Positions 24,974-34,840 of a DNA stretch of 64,000 nt are shown one piece after another (the first letter of the stretch is position 1; every line of letters begins with the position of its first letter). Position numbers and translations under genes: made by a program. The notes beneath the pieces were generated by a model, which did not search any database, was not told the DNA's origin, and saw only the letters and a program-made list of their open reading frames with translations. Source of the stretch: Paenibacillus tritici (GTDB taxonomy: Bacteria > Bacillota > Bacilli > Paenibacillales > Paenibacillaceae); the NCBI RefSeq assembly GCF_013204885.1, contig NZ_JABMKX010000015.1, positions 1 to 64,000 of the forward strand. The letters are read 5' to 3'.

Positions 24974-26695
24974 CTACAGATCCTCATCATCCTGAAGCCC
25001 GGCAGGAAGAAGCAGCCGCACGGTTGTTCCTCCTCCGTAGAAGCTGGCAATGCTCACCCCGTACGCCTCACCGTATCTGAGCTTGATCCGCTCATCCACA
25101 TTCCTGACCCCGTAACCGCCGGACTGGCCGGGTCCCTGCATCATTCGCTTGACTACCTCCGGGCGCATCCCAATCCCGTTATCTATTACCTTCAGCTCAA
25201 TGTTGCCTCCCACCCGCTTGCCGGTCAAGCGGATGGCAATGGTCTCTCCGAACCAGGCATGCTTGAACACATTCTCCACAAAAGGCTGAAGCAGCAGCTT
25301 GATCACCTGCATATGCCTGATTTCCTCATCGACATCAACGTACAGCGTGAAGGCATCCGCATATTTGACCCGCTGGATTTCGAGATAGGTCTCCACCTGC
25401 TCCAGCTCCTTCTCCAGTTCAATGTAGACATTGCCCTGATTCAGCGTCAGCCGGTAGAAGCGTGACAATCCCTGGACCATCTCCGTAACCTTGCCGATTT
25501 CGCCCAGATTCGCCAGGCTGCTGATCGTAGATAACGTATTATAGAGAAAATGCGGGTTAATCTGGGCCTGCAGCGCTTCCAGCTCCGCCTGCTTCTTCTG
25601 GATTCCCTGTACATAGACGCTGTTGATCAGCTCCTGAATATTCGTAGCCATGTCATTGAAGGAATCTGCAATCTGTACAAATTCATCATTGCCCGAGAAG
25701 CGGATCCGCTTCTGGAAATTCCCTTCCTGAAAGGAACGCACCAGGCCTACAATCCGGCTCATCTTGCGCCCGGAGATCCGTGCCACCACATAGCCGATAA
25801 TGGTCATCACCAGGAAGCTCAGACTACAGACCGCAATGATCACCCTGCGCAGCCGTCCGGCGTCCTGAGTCAGATACTTTTGCGGGACCAGGGCTTCAAT
25901 GATGAAATTACTTCCCGGAATCTGTTCATGCAGACTGAGAAAATTCTCTTCCCCGCTGTTATAATTGGCGGTTCCCCGCTGGAACAGAATGTCTCCGGTA
26001 GCCTCCTCCACCAGCCGCAGCGTAATCCCCTCATCCAGCGGGAAGGTATCGAAGCCGCCGAACAGGTCCTCCAGAGATACGGTAATCCGCACATAGCCGA
26101 TCAGGGATTGGTAATCACTGAAATTGACGAGTCTGCGCACATGCGAGAGATTGCCCAGCTTCTGGTCCGTATCAATCTGCAGCCACAGGTTGTCGCGCTT
26201 GGAATCCTTGAGGGACCGGTACCATTCACTCCCGGTAATGTCATCCAAGGACAGAATATAATAGTCGCTCTTAATGATCGGCTCATTCAGATTGTCCCCG
26301 GATACAATGTTGAGATCCGCATTCGGAGTATAGAGAATGAAGCGGATCTTATTCCCGAAGAGCTGCAGGGGCGCGGTAATCTGGGGCACGATCTCATCAA
26401 GCATCGTCAGATAAATCTCGAACGGCGTCCCCTTCATCTCCAGCGCACGCTGGAACGGCTGGCTGCCGAACAGGTTGTCCGACATCCGCTGGATTTCATC
26501 CATCTGATAGCGGATATTGTTCCTCGACTGCTCCATTCCCGTTCTGATGTTGGACTCGGCCATCTCTGTTCTGGAGTCGGTCAGCATGGAATACGAGATA
26601 TAGCCGATGAACACATCGGTCAGGAGAACCAGCAGCAGATAGGGAATCATCATTTTATAGGTGAACGGCATATATTTCTTAAGCTTAGGCATCAT
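24974..26695 (-). CDS. Sensor histidine kinase, YesM type
   Basis: 573 aa. An N-terminal membrane segment (MIPYLLLVLLTDVFIGYISY), an extracytoplasmic sensor, a second segment near 285 and HAMP are followed by QAQINPHFLYNTLSTISS (phospho-acceptor His) and the ATPase motifs LLQPFVENVFKHAW and VIDNGIGM. It lies between the GH2 gene and its response regulator, all on the minus strand. It probably detects an extracellular glycan and controls the Lpl-type transporter. Confidence 0.94.
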   Translation of the reverse strand: MMPKLKKYMPFTYKMMIPYLLLVLLTDVFIGYISYSMLTDSRTEMAESNIRTGMEQSRNNIRYQMDEIQRMSDNLFGSQPFQRALEMKGTPFEIYLTMLDEIVPQITAPLQLFGNKIRFILYTPNADLNIVSGDNLNEPIIKSDYYILSLDDITGSEWYRSLKDSKRDNLWLQIDTDQKLGNLSHVRRLVNFSDYQSLIGYVRITVSLEDLFGGFDTFPLDEGITLRLVEEATGDILFQRGTANYNSGEENFLSLHEQIPGSNFIIEALVPQKYLTQDAGRLRRVIIAVCSLSFLVMTIIGYVVARISGRKMSRIVGLVRSFQEGNFQKRIRFSGNDEFVQIADSFNDMATNIQELINSVYVQGIQKKQAELEALQAQINPHFLYNTLSTISSLANLGEIGKVTEMVQGLSRFYRLTLNQGNVYIELEKELEQVETYLEIQRVKYADAFTLYVDVDEEIRHMQVIKLLLQPFVENVFKHAWFGETIAIRLTGKRVGGNIELKVIDNGIGMRPEVVKRMMQGPGQSGGYGVRNVDERIKLRYGEAYGVSIASFYGGGTTVRLLLPAGLQDDEDL

Positions 26696-26788
26696 TCGCG
26701 GGACATCCTCTGCAAGGAATTCGTTATTGTATATTATCGTTCCACCAGCGGCTAATCATTAGTCCGGCCCGGAAGTCTGCTGCCAGCC

Positions 26789-29173
26789 TTACTCGGATTC
26801 TGAAGCAGATTGCAGCATCACTTCCGCAGACTTCAGCCCCATGGATACGGCCCGCACCTGAATAGCACCTGCTGCTGCTGAAGTCTGAACTAAGGCCAGA
26901 CACCACCCGTTAAAAGCCCGCCGCAGCACAGACTTATCCGGCTCATGGCTGCTTGGATTGCCGTTGCCTGTGCCGAGCAGCGCACCGGCTCCCGTCACTT
27001 CAAAGCGGATCTCGTTGTCGGCTGCCGGAACGACATACCCCTGCTTGTCCAGAATGGCGACACGGACCGGAATTGTATCCGAGCCGTCCGCCCGGGCGTC
27101 CAGCCGATCCGGGAACAATCCGATCTGGTAAGGCTGACCGGCGGTGACCACTGTCTTCTCGGCGATCATCTGCCCGCCGCGTTTGCCGGCGGCTTGCAGC
27201 TCACCGGGTTCATAGGCAACCTCCCACGACAAATACCCGTTCATGTCCACCTGCTGTTCACCCAGGCTTCTGCCGTTCAGAATCAGCTCCACCGTATCGG
27301 TATTCGCGAACACCCGCACCTCCACCGGCCTGCCCTCGGACCCGGGCCAGTTCCAGTGCGGAAGCAGATGAACCATCGGCTCCTCCTTCCACACGGACTG
27401 CATGTAGTAATAGCTGTCCTTAGGGAACCCGCAGGTGTCCATCAGCCCGAAATGCGAATTGATGCAAGGCCAGAGGTAAGGCGTTGGCTCTCCCCGGTAA
27501 TCAAAGCCTGTCCACATGAAGACACCGGTCAGGAAGCGGTGCTTCACAAGATCGCTCCATGCCTGCTGCGGAGTGCAGCCCCATGACGGAATGTTCGTCC
27601 CGTATTCAGAGCAATAGCCTTTTACCGGATCATCCTCATAGATGCCCCGGGTTGCAGTATAACTGGCACATTCACTGCCAATCATGAGGCGGCCCGGATA
27701 CAGCCCGTGGTCCCGGATGTCAATGCTCTGGTCTGCCCTGTGTCCATAATTATAGCCTGTGATCTCTACCGCATCATTATAGCCATTCTCATTCCAGCCG
27801 TGATTCATGGCAGCCGAGGTCGGGCGGGTCGGGTCAATCCGGCGGGTCGTCTGCGCAAGCGTCTTAAGAATCCGGGCCCCCGTCACGGTTCCTTCAAGAA
27901 CCTCCTCATTCTCCAGGTTCCAGATAATGACGCAAGGGTGATTCCTGTCCCTGTAGAGCATCCGTTCCAGCTGGCTCAGGCCATTCGGGCTGCTGTCCAG
28001 CTTACGGTTCTCATCCATCACCAGCATCCCGATCCGGTCGCAGATATCCAGCAGCTCAGGCGTTGGCGGATGATGCGCACTGCGGTAAGCGTTAGAGCCC
28101 ATCTCCTGCAGCAGTCTTAGCTTGTATTCAATCAGGCTGTCCGGCAGCGCTACCCCTACTCCGGCAAAATCCTGGTGATTGCATGTCCCCTTGATCAGCA
28201 GCGGTTCACCGTTCAGGAAGAATCCCTCCTCCGGGTCGAAGCGGATACTGCGGATACCGAAGATCGTCTCGTACCGGTCCAGCTCTTGACCTCCCGCTAT
28301 AACCGTCGATTCAGCTCTGTACAGGGAAGGGGAATCAGGACACCAGAGCATCGGCTGCTCCACATGGAAGCTCTGCTCCAGCTCCGTATCCGCGTACCAG
28401 TCCGCATAGGCTTCCGCCGATCCCGCGCAGACCTGCATTCCGGCAGCATCATAGATTACGGTCCGCAGGGATACCTGCATCCCTTCGGGATAGTCATTGC
28501 GGATACGGGTACGGAGATGAACCACAGCCTGATCCTTGGCAACCTCCGGCGTCGTAATATAGGTGCCGTACTCAGCCACATGCAGGCGGTCCGTATTCTC
28601 CAGCCAGACATGCCGGTATATGCCGCAGCCCTCATACCACCAGCCTTCACATTCCGTGGCATCAACCTTGACGACAATGACATTGGTGCCTTCCCCGCCA
28701 TAGCGGAGTACATCCGTCAGATCATAACTGTACCCGATATAACCGCCGTGATGCGAGCCGAGCAGATGCCCGTTGACCCAGACTGTGCTGGTGCCGGATA
28801 CTCCGTCGAAGCGGATCTTCCACTTGGACCCGTATGCTTCTGCCGGAAGCGTGAAGGTTCTGCGGTAGAAGCCGGTCCCGCCCGGCAAATAACCATGGCT
28901 GCCATCCCTCGAGCCCAATCCCTCATCCTGAACGTACTCCTGCTCCACACACCAGTCATGCGGCAGGCTTACCGCCGTCCATTCCAGCTGCTGCTCACTC
29001 ATTCCTTTATCATTAAAAGCAATATCCAGCCACTCCCCCTCCCGGAGAGCGCCCGTATCTGTAATCCCGCCTGTCATTCCGCCTTTGACTGCATACGGAA
29101 TATGAAGCCCCCCCCGATAAAAGCTCCAGTCCCCGTCAAACTTAACCTTACTTCTCACCGTTCCCGTTCTCAC
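26789..29173 (-). CDS. Beta-galactosidase-type glycoside hydrolase, GH2
   Basis: 794 aa. The N-terminal sugar-binding sandwich (WTAVSLPHDW; GTGFYRRTF; VWVNGHLLGSHHGGYIGY) and Ig-like domain precede the TIM barrel. The predicted acid/base Glu is in IWNLENEE (the usual form is SxGNE, so the Gly is Glu here) and the nucleophile is in MIGSECAS. NAYRSAHHPPTPELLDICD is the family signature. C-terminal beta domains follow the DUF4982/bacterial Ig pattern. No signal peptide is seen. The start is GTG with GGAGGG upstream. GH2 also includes glucuronidases and mannosidases, so the sugar is not certain. Confidence 0.9.
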   Translation of the reverse strand: MRTGTVRSKVKFDGDWSFYRGGLHIPYAVKGGMTGGITDTGALREGEWLDIAFNDKGMSEQQLEWTAVSLPHDWCVEQEYVQDEGLGSRDGSHGYLPGGTGFYRRTFTLPAEAYGSKWKIRFDGVSGTSTVWVNGHLLGSHHGGYIGYSYDLTDVLRYGGEGTNVIVVKVDATECEGWWYEGCGIYRHVWLENTDRLHVAEYGTYITTPEVAKDQAVVHLRTRIRNDYPEGMQVSLRTVIYDAAGMQVCAGSAEAYADWYADTELEQSFHVEQPMLWCPDSPSLYRAESTVIAGGQELDRYETIFGIRSIRFDPEEGFFLNGEPLLIKGTCNHQDFAGVGVALPDSLIEYKLRLLQEMGSNAYRSAHHPPTPELLDICDRIGMLVMDENRKLDSSPNGLSQLERMLYRDRNHPCVIIWNLENEEVLEGTVTGARILKTLAQTTRRIDPTRPTSAAMNHGWNENGYNDAVEITGYNYGHRADQSIDIRDHGLYPGRLMIGSECASYTATRGIYEDDPVKGYCSEYGTNIPSWGCTPQQAWSDLVKHRFLTGVFMWTGFDYRGEPTPYLWPCINSHFGLMDTCGFPKDSYYYMQSVWKEEPMVHLLPHWNWPGSEGRPVEVRVFANTDTVELILNGRSLGEQQVDMNGYLSWEVAYEPGELQAAGKRGGQMIAEKTVVTAGQPYQIGLFPDRLDARADGSDTIPVRVAILDKQGYVVPAADNEIRFEVTGAGALLGTGNGNPSSHEPDKSVLRRAFNGWCLALVQTSAAAGAIQVRAVSMGLKSAEVMLQSASESE

Positions 29174-29293
29174 TTGTGCGTGACCCTCCTTGATGGACTA
29201 ATATTCATATTGTAGAGTAGATTAGCTCCACGCAGTTAGTACAATGCTAAGAATGAATAGCACAAAATGAATAATACCGGGAAGACGCCAAAC

Positions 29294-29329
29294 AGCCCAG
29301 GAAGGGATTAGAAGCTCCTCCCCCGGGCT
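29294..29329 (-). terminator. Terminator of the CapA-like gene
   Basis: AGCCC..CCC / GGG..GGGCT pairing with a short inner stem, ~30 bp past the stop codon on the minus strand, followed by GTTTGG. Confidence 0.5.
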
Positions 29330-29358
29330 GGTCTGATATTATGATCCGTGCCGCTGCT

Positions 29359-30387
29359 TCAGAGCTTCTCGCTGACTGCCCCTCCGGCTGCGATCTTCGC
29401 ATTGAAGGAGAGCTGATTGAGCTTCCGGATGGTCTCTTTATTGTAGGCTTCCCCCATGAAGTTCGGCTGACCGCCAATAATTTTGACCGGAGTAATGCTG
29501 CTCGTCACCCCTGAATTATTAATAGTGAAGTTAACCAGCATGGAATGCAGCGTTTTGTCCCCGCCCCGCGTAGAGCGGTTGAACACAAAATTACCCAGCG
29601 AATAATAAATCGGCTTATGCTTGTAATATTCGATCCCCATCAGACAATGGCTGTGCGCCCCAAGGATAATATCGGCTCCGCTGTCAATCATCTGCTTGGC
29701 CAGCTTCCGGGCATATTCCTCCGGGTAATCCTTGAATTCCTGATTCCAGTGGATATATACAATCGTATAATCATTATCCTTGGCAGACTTCTTAATTGCA
29801 CTCAGCAGCGGTTCCGCCGTATAGGCAGAGGCTGCACCCGGACTGCTCTTGCCTGCATACCAGGAAGGGTCAGACAGCACCCGGCTTGTTCCCAGGATGG
29901 CGATCCGCTTGCCTTTGACAGTCTTGATATACGGTTTAAAAGCCTCTTCGATGTTATGGCCTGCCCCTGTATGCCCAATCTTATTCCGGTCGAGATGGGT
30001 CAGCGTATCCAGCATGGCGGTCCGCCCGTAATCCAGAATATGATTATTGGCCAGGGACACCCCGTCGATCCCTGCATAACTTAATCCCGCCAATGCCGCC
30101 GGCTTCGAGCGGAAGGTGAATGTCTTGCCGGCCGCTTCACCGCGCACCGAGACCGGAGTCTCCAGATTGGCAAAAGCCAGATCTGCCTTTTGCAGCACCG
30201 GAGCTACCTTTTTAAATGGAAAATCCACTCCGTACTTGGCGATCTGATCGCCGACAAAGCCGTCCAGCAGAATATCCCCGGCAAAAGCAAGGCGGATATC
30301 CTCCTGCGGAGCAGCACCTTGGCCGCTAACACCCGCAGCCGGGACAAGCAGGAGCAGAATCATGAATAATAGAGCATATCTGCGCAA
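29359..30387 (-). CDS. CapA/YwtB-family phosphoesterase, exported
   Basis: 342 aa. The signal peptide (RRYALLFMILLLLVPAAGVSG) directs export. The metallophosphatase-fold motifs of the PGA_cap family follow: LAFAGDILLDG, FANLETPVS, LANNHILDYG, YIHWNQEF, GAHSHCLMG and YSLGNFVF. Relatives act in poly-gamma-glutamate synthesis or release, but no capB/capC-type genes are nearby, so the role here is open. The start is TTG, backed by AAAGGAG nine bases upstream. Confidence 0.9.
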   Translation of the reverse strand: MRRYALLFMILLLLVPAAGVSGQGAAPQEDIRLAFAGDILLDGFVGDQIAKYGVDFPFKKVAPVLQKADLAFANLETPVSVRGEAAGKTFTFRSKPAALAGLSYAGIDGVSLANNHILDYGRTAMLDTLTHLDRNKIGHTGAGHNIEEAFKPYIKTVKGKRIAILGTSRVLSDPSWYAGKSSPGAASAYTAEPLLSAIKKSAKDNDYTIVYIHWNQEFKDYPEEYARKLAKQMIDSGADIILGAHSHCLMGIEYYKHKPIYYSLGNFVFNRSTRGGDKTLHSMLVNFTINNSGVTSSITPVKIIGGQPNFMGEAYNKETIRKLNQLSFNAKIAAGGAVSEKL

Positions 30388-30438
30388 GTTCTCTGACTCC
30401 TTTAACTAATGAATTTAGACTGTGATAGTTACCCTGGC

Positions 30439-30903
30439 TTAAGAAATATAGAAGAGAACGCAGGATTGACTTGCGCTTGCCGTCCGGTAGAATTCCTGTA
30501 TGGCCGTGAAATAAGTATAGATATAATCAAAGAACTCTTCCGCCTCATCATCCTCCACCAGCGGGTAGATCCCTTCCTCCATCATCTGCCGGAATGAATA
30601 TTGTTCCCGCAGCCAGGCTTCTTCTATTCCTTCCAGCGCTGCTGCCGTTTCCTTCACCTGCTCCGGTTCCATGGCAAAGACCTCGGCATCCGAATAGTGC
30701 CCGATATAATGACTGGTCAGAGGTACAGCAGCACCCAGCGGCGAGCCGTCTCCCTCCTGTCCGCCGTTCAGTATATAATGCAGAGCTTGCCAGGACTTAT
30801 CAATATCAAGCTTCGGTCCGATCCCGTGCAGGCTCACTTCTTCATTCCGTATAGCCTGAAGCAGTTCTGCATTTACAGCAAGATAGTTGCCAATCATCCC
30901 CAT
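30439..30903 (-). CDS. DUF1877 (YfbM-like) protein
   Basis: About 155 aa. It begins MGMIGNYLAV, the usual opening of YfbM-type proteins, and contains LDIDKSWQALHYILNG and acidic helices (EDDEAEEFFDYIYTYF). No catalytic function is known. AAGGAG precedes the ATG at 30903; the longer frame to 30966 has no ribosome site. Probably monocistronic. Confidence 0.85.
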   Translation of the reverse strand: MGMIGNYLAVNAELLQAIRNEEVSLHGIGPKLDIDKSWQALHYILNGGQEGDGSPLGAAVPLTSHYIGHYSDAEVFAMEPEQVKETAAALEGIEEAWLREQYSFRQMMEEGIYPLVEDDEAEEFFDYIYTYFTAIQEFYRTASASQSCVLFYIS

Positions 30904-30984
30904 GAGGTTGTCTCCTTCTTTCTTCAGTCTTGAAGTTATTCTACTACACCGGAGGGAAACAACCAAATGGGGGTAGGGTATTTG

Positions 30985-31644
30985 CTAGATTTGCGCTTTT
31001 TTGAGGACGGCCCGGAAGCAGTTAAGACCACCATACAGATCCGTATGCGCAGCATCTGCCGGAAGATTGAAGTCTGTTTCCCCCCAGTACTGGAATCCGG
31101 CCTGCAGCAAAATCTCATTCATCCGCGGCAGGTTGACGGTCGGATGATCAAAGGTCAGGACGAGCAGCCCTTCTCCATTAAGTGTTCTATGGAACTCGCG
31201 GACCGCAAGCACCGCCTCCTGTACGGACAGATGCTCCAGCACCGAGATGCAAAATACCGTATCGAAGCTCTCATCGTCATACGGCAGTGCGGTCAGGTCC
31301 GCCTGGGCCAGATGCAGCCTGCCCATAGATTCTGCCCCCACCTGCTTTGCTGCCTCAGCTCCGATATCATCGGTAATGTTCTGCATGATCGCTTCTCGTG
31401 ACAGAATCCGCACATCCTTATCACAGGCATGGACCTCTGCACTATGCTCGGCAAGGTAGAACTTGAGCGGATGACAAATCCCGCACGCGGCATCCAGCAC
31501 AACATCATGCGGTGAAATGAAATGGGTACACCATTCGTATTCATAAGGACGGCTCCACCAGGCTTCCGGCAAATCATAAATCAGCTTCTCACGGCGTGCA
31601 TCGGTGTTCACAAAAAAACGGGAGACGTAAGGGTGTGTCGGCAT
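30985..31644 (-). CDS. Class I SAM-dependent methyltransferase
   Basis: 219 aa. Motif I is VLDAACGICHPLKFYLAE, the acidic ribose-binding residue is in VHACDKD, and motif IV reads FDTVFCISVLEHL. This is the Methyltransf_11/25 fold. The cysteine-bearing AACGICHP loop is a slight departure from the usual DxGxG. Substrate unknown. AAGGAG precedes the ATG. Confidence 0.88.
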   Translation of the reverse strand: MPTHPYVSRFFVNTDARREKLIYDLPEAWWSRPYEYEWCTHFISPHDVVLDAACGICHPLKFYLAEHSAEVHACDKDVRILSREAIMQNITDDIGAEAAKQVGAESMGRLHLAQADLTALPYDDESFDTVFCISVLEHLSVQEAVLAVREFHRTLNGEGLLVLTFDHPTVNLPRMNEILLQAGFQYWGETDFNLPADAAHTDLYGGLNCFRAVLKKAQI

Positions 31645-31772
31645 GGCCAGGACTCCTTTTTCGAGGGGATTTCGGTAGTCAGAGTATATTCACGAATCCG
31701 GGTTTCATGCTATAACCAGGCTATAAGCTGACATAAGCTGAATGAACACCCAAGTACAAACAGCTTTTTAAT

Positions 31773-31842
31773 TTGGAGCAGGATTAACGTGAGCGCTTGG
31801 GTGGACGCTGCGTGAACGGACCGTTGTTCCAATCGCTGTTGT
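31773..31842 (-). repeat. Structured repeat, partial copy D
   Basis: The minus strand matches the 3' half of copy C over ~70 bases (ACAACAGCGATTGGAACAAC, then CGGTCCGTTCACGCAGCGTC). The 5' half of the repeat is missing. Confidence 0.75.
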
Positions 31843-31860
31843 ACGCTATGAACTACAACA

Positions 31861-31901
31861 TAGAGCAACGCCCCTCCAATAACAGGAGGAGCGCTGCTCT
31901 A
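31861..31901. terminator. Hairpin downstream of the epimerase gene
   Basis: TAGAGCA-A-CGC..CCTCC / GGAGG..GCG-C-TGCTCTA, a long stem with two internal mismatches in the interval 31645-31984. It lacks a clear U-tract on the minus strand, so the terminator role is likely rather than certain. Together with copy D it accounts for most of this non-coding stretch. Confidence 0.45.
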
Positions 31902-31984
31902 TAGACTTTTATGATTTACAATTAAAAGGACCTGTCTTCCTCGTTGAAAATCCACTTTTAACAGCCTAGCTTATCTGATTCTGC

Positions 31985-33007
31985 TTATACGTAATAGGTT
32001 AGCAGCTTCGCATCAACGCCATGCTTGGCGATTAGCCCGTCCAGCATTTTGGAGAAGTCAGGGTCGGAGGTGCAGCGCTCCGGATGAGACTCGAACCAGG
32101 CAATGGACTGCTTCACCCCTTCGGCAAAGGGGACGGTAGCCTGGAAGTCAGGGACCAGACGTTTGATCTTGCTGTTGTCGAACACACTGCTGACCGCCTG
32201 ATCACCAATCAGCCCGTCCGCTGTTCCGGCCGGTGTGTTCGCAGCGATGAAGTCGGTCGAGATATGCACAACCTTCGGCTCACGGCCTGCGGCCGCCCCG
32301 ATGGCAGCGTAGATCTGATTCCAGTTCAACACCTCGTCCGAGGTAATATGAACCGCTTCTCCAATCGCCTCCGGATGTCCCAGCAGCCCGACGAATCCTT
32401 TGGCAAAATCGGTATTATGCGTCAAGGTCCACAGAGAGGTGCCGTCGCCATGAATAACAAGCGGCTGGCCCTTGCGGATGCGTTCCACCAGTGACCATGG
32501 ATGGCTCCAACTGGTCAGCGCGGCCGGGATGGCTGTATCCCCATAAGTATGGGAAGGCCGGACAATCGTCACCGGGAAGCCGCTCTTCTGATAAGCTTCC
32601 AGCAGCAGCTGTTCGGAGGCAATCTTGTCCCGGGAATACTGCCAATACGGATTCACAAGCGGTGTCTCTTCTGTGATCAGATAACTACGCTGCGGCTTCT
32701 GGTAAGCGGAAGCCGAGCTGATATAGATGTATTGCCGCGTCTTGCCTGTGAACAGATCAATATCCGTCTGCACATGCTCCGGCGTGAAGGCAATCCAATC
32801 GACTACAACATCGAAATCATAGTCCTTCAGCGCCTCGGCCGCCTTATCCTTATCACGGATATCGCCCTGTATCACCTGCGCACCCTTAGGCACAAATCCG
32901 CTGCGCTCTCCACGGTTGAACAGATACAGTTCTATTCCCCGTTCCACTGCCAGCCGGGATACTGCCTGACTGATAAGTCCCGTACCTCCGATAAATAGAA
33001 CCTTCAT
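31985..33007 (-). CDS. NAD-dependent epimerase/dehydratase (extended SDR)
   Basis: 340 aa. The Rossmann motif is MKVLFIGGTGLIS; GDIRD marks the adenine pocket; the active site has the Ser/Ala region YISSASAYQ and the YSRDK Tyr-x-x-x-Lys pair. The closest style is the plant/bacterial mRNA-binding-like SDR_a group. Substrate unknown. The stop of the downstream-oriented aldo/keto reductase gene lies 19 bp upstream, so the two probably form an operon. Confidence 0.9.
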   Translation of the reverse strand: MKVLFIGGTGLISQAVSRLAVERGIELYLFNRGERSGFVPKGAQVIQGDIRDKDKAAEALKDYDFDVVVDWIAFTPEHVQTDIDLFTGKTRQYIYISSASAYQKPQRSYLITEETPLVNPYWQYSRDKIASEQLLLEAYQKSGFPVTIVRPSHTYGDTAIPAALTSWSHPWSLVERIRKGQPLVIHGDGTSLWTLTHNTDFAKGFVGLLGHPEAIGEAVHITSDEVLNWNQIYAAIGAAAGREPKVVHISTDFIAANTPAGTADGLIGDQAVSSVFDNSKIKRLVPDFQATVPFAEGVKQSIAWFESHPERCTSDPDFSKMLDGLIAKHGVDAKLLTYYV

Positions 33008-33025
33008 CTGTATCCTCCCTCTCTC

Positions 33026-33964
33026 TTAGCCGATAATTTCATCAATTCGTGCCAATACATCCTCTGTAAGCTCTATACCGGAAGCCTTCACATTCTCTTC
33101 GACCTGTTCCGGACGGCTGGCGCCGACCAGGGCACTTGCTACATTAGGCTGGCGCAAGATCCAGGCCAGTGCCAGATTCCCTACTGTAATTTCCAGCTCT
33201 GCGGCAATCCTGCCCAGCTCCTGAACCTTGCCGAGCTTCTCCTCTGTAATCCCTTTGCGCATCCAGTCGAGCCTCGCGGCCCGGCTATCTGCCGGAATAT
33301 CGGAGACCGAGCTGTATTTACCGGTCAGCAGGCCCTGGGCAAGCGGTGAGAATACGACCTGTCCGATTCCCTTGCGCAGGCCAAGCGGAATAATCTCTTT
33401 CTCAATATAACGTTCGAACATATTGTAGACCGGCTGGTTAACCACGATATGATCCAGCAGATAACGGTCCGCAACTGCAAGGGCCTCGGCCATCTGCGCT
33501 GCCGTCCACTCACTTACTCCCACATAGAGGACCTTGCCCTGCCGCACCAGATCATCCAGTGCCCGCAGCGTCTCTTCGATCGGGGTCTCCGGGTCATACC
33601 GGTGGCAATACAGCAGATCCACATATTCAGCGCCAAGCCGCTTCAGGCTGGCATGACATTGCTCGGTAATATGCTTACGGGAGAGACCGCGGTCATTCGG
33701 ACCGTCACCCATTACACCGAATACCTTGGTCGCCAGCACATAGGATTCACGCGGATAGCTGCTTAGGGTAGCGCCGAGCACTTTTTCCGCCGCCCCTTTC
33801 TCATAGACATTCGCCGTATCAAAAAAATTGATGCCCAAGGAGTAAGCGGTTTCAATCGCCCTAACGGCATTGTCCTGCTCTACATAACCTCCGTAGGTCA
33901 ACCAGCTTCCCAGGCTGATCTCACTGACCTTAAGTCCGCTTCCACCTAATCTGCGATATTTCAC
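33026..33964 (-). CDS. Aldo/keto reductase (voltage-gated K-channel beta-like)
   Basis: 312 aa, (beta/alpha)8 NADPH-dependent reductase. The catalytic tetrad can be read in order: Asp in NFFDTANVYEKG with Tyr, Lys in LATKVFG and His in LLYCHRYD. The NADP clamp is in SALVGASRPEQVEEN. No channel gene is present, so this is a general carbonyl reductase. It is the first gene of a likely two-gene operon with the epimerase. Confidence 0.92.
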   Translation of the reverse strand: MKYRRLGGSGLKVSEISLGSWLTYGGYVEQDNAVRAIETAYSLGINFFDTANVYEKGAAEKVLGATLSSYPRESYVLATKVFGVMGDGPNDRGLSRKHITEQCHASLKRLGAEYVDLLYCHRYDPETPIEETLRALDDLVRQGKVLYVGVSEWTAAQMAEALAVADRYLLDHIVVNQPVYNMFERYIEKEIIPLGLRKGIGQVVFSPLAQGLLTGKYSSVSDIPADSRAARLDWMRKGITEEKLGKVQELGRIAAELEITVGNLALAWILRQPNVASALVGASRPEQVEENVKASGIELTEDVLARIDEIIG

Positions 33965-34079
33965 GATTTAACTGCTCCTCTCTGAATCCGGCTTGTCTAA
34001 CCGGTTACTCCATACACATGTTCATTCTAGAACAATTTGGATGAAATAGGAAGTAGTCCGCCAAGTGAACCTGAGCCGC

Positions 34080-34649
34080 TCAAGGGGTAGGCTGTACCTG
34101 CGGAACCATCTGGTTGCGCTCCATTAGCGCCCACACTTGTTCTGCCAGCTCTGCTGCTGAATACGTCGTGGCCCGGGTAACCAGCTGCTCAATCATACCG
34201 GTCATCGCCACAGCCAGAAATTGCACCAGAATGCCCTTCTCCATCCCCCGGTTAATGCCGCTCATATCCACCTGTTTGTCGAATCCCCGCAGCAGTACCG
34301 CCTGCAGACGGTTTCTGAACGCAGGGACACCTTGATTGGCCAGTGCTGCGGCATAGAAGGAAGCATGATCATCCAGATAACGGAACGTATAGCGCAAAGA
34401 TTCTGCTGTAGGGAAAAGCGCCTGCTCGCCGCAAGGGAGACAGCTGTCGATCAATTGGACAAAATGGGTACGGATGCACTGATCCAGCAGATCGTATTTG
34501 TCAGTGTAATGTAAATAAACCGTGCCCCGGCTTACATTGGCCCGCTCGGCAATTTCGTTAATCGTGATCTGTTCGAAATTCTTCTCCCCGATCAGCTGGA
34601 TAAAAGCCCCGATAATAGCTTCACGTGATTTACGTATCCGTCTGTCCAT
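34080..34649 (-). CDS. TetR-family transcriptional regulator
   Basis: About 189 aa. The HTH is ITINEIAERANVSRGTVYLHYTDKYDLLDQ, a strong TetR signature; the C-terminal ligand domain is of the TetR_C type. AGGGAG six bases before the ATG at 34649 fixes the start. It is divergent from the quinone oxidoreductase gene at 34841 and probably controls it. Confidence 0.92.
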   Translation of the reverse strand: MDRRIRKSREAIIGAFIQLIGEKNFEQITINEIAERANVSRGTVYLHYTDKYDLLDQCIRTHFVQLIDSCLPCGEQALFPTAESLRYTFRYLDDHASFYAAALANQGVPAFRNRLQAVLLRGFDKQVDMSGINRGMEKGILVQFLAVAMTGMIEQLVTRATTYSAAELAEQVWALMERNQMVPQVQPTP

Positions 34650-34746
34650 AGATAACTCCCTCTTGACTCCGTTCACCCTGAGTTGGATCAGTTGAACACT
34701 TCTCCTGATTGTGTGCAATACTGAACGGATTCTGGAATTCTAGCAA

Positions 34747-34775
34747 TTGATACAGCGATAACGCACTGGTAGGAT
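34747..34775 (+). promoter_or_regulatory. Promoter of the quinone oxidoreductase gene
   Basis: TTGATA (34747-34752), 17-bp spacer, TAGGAT (34770-34775), inside the divergent interval shared with the TetR gene. Several TGAAC/GTTCA half-sites surround it, possible TetR contacts. Confidence 0.55.
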
Positions 34776-34840
34776 CATTATATTGAACGCCTATTCATAA
34801 ATCAACAGACGCTCAACTATAGAGACGGGAGGATTCAATC

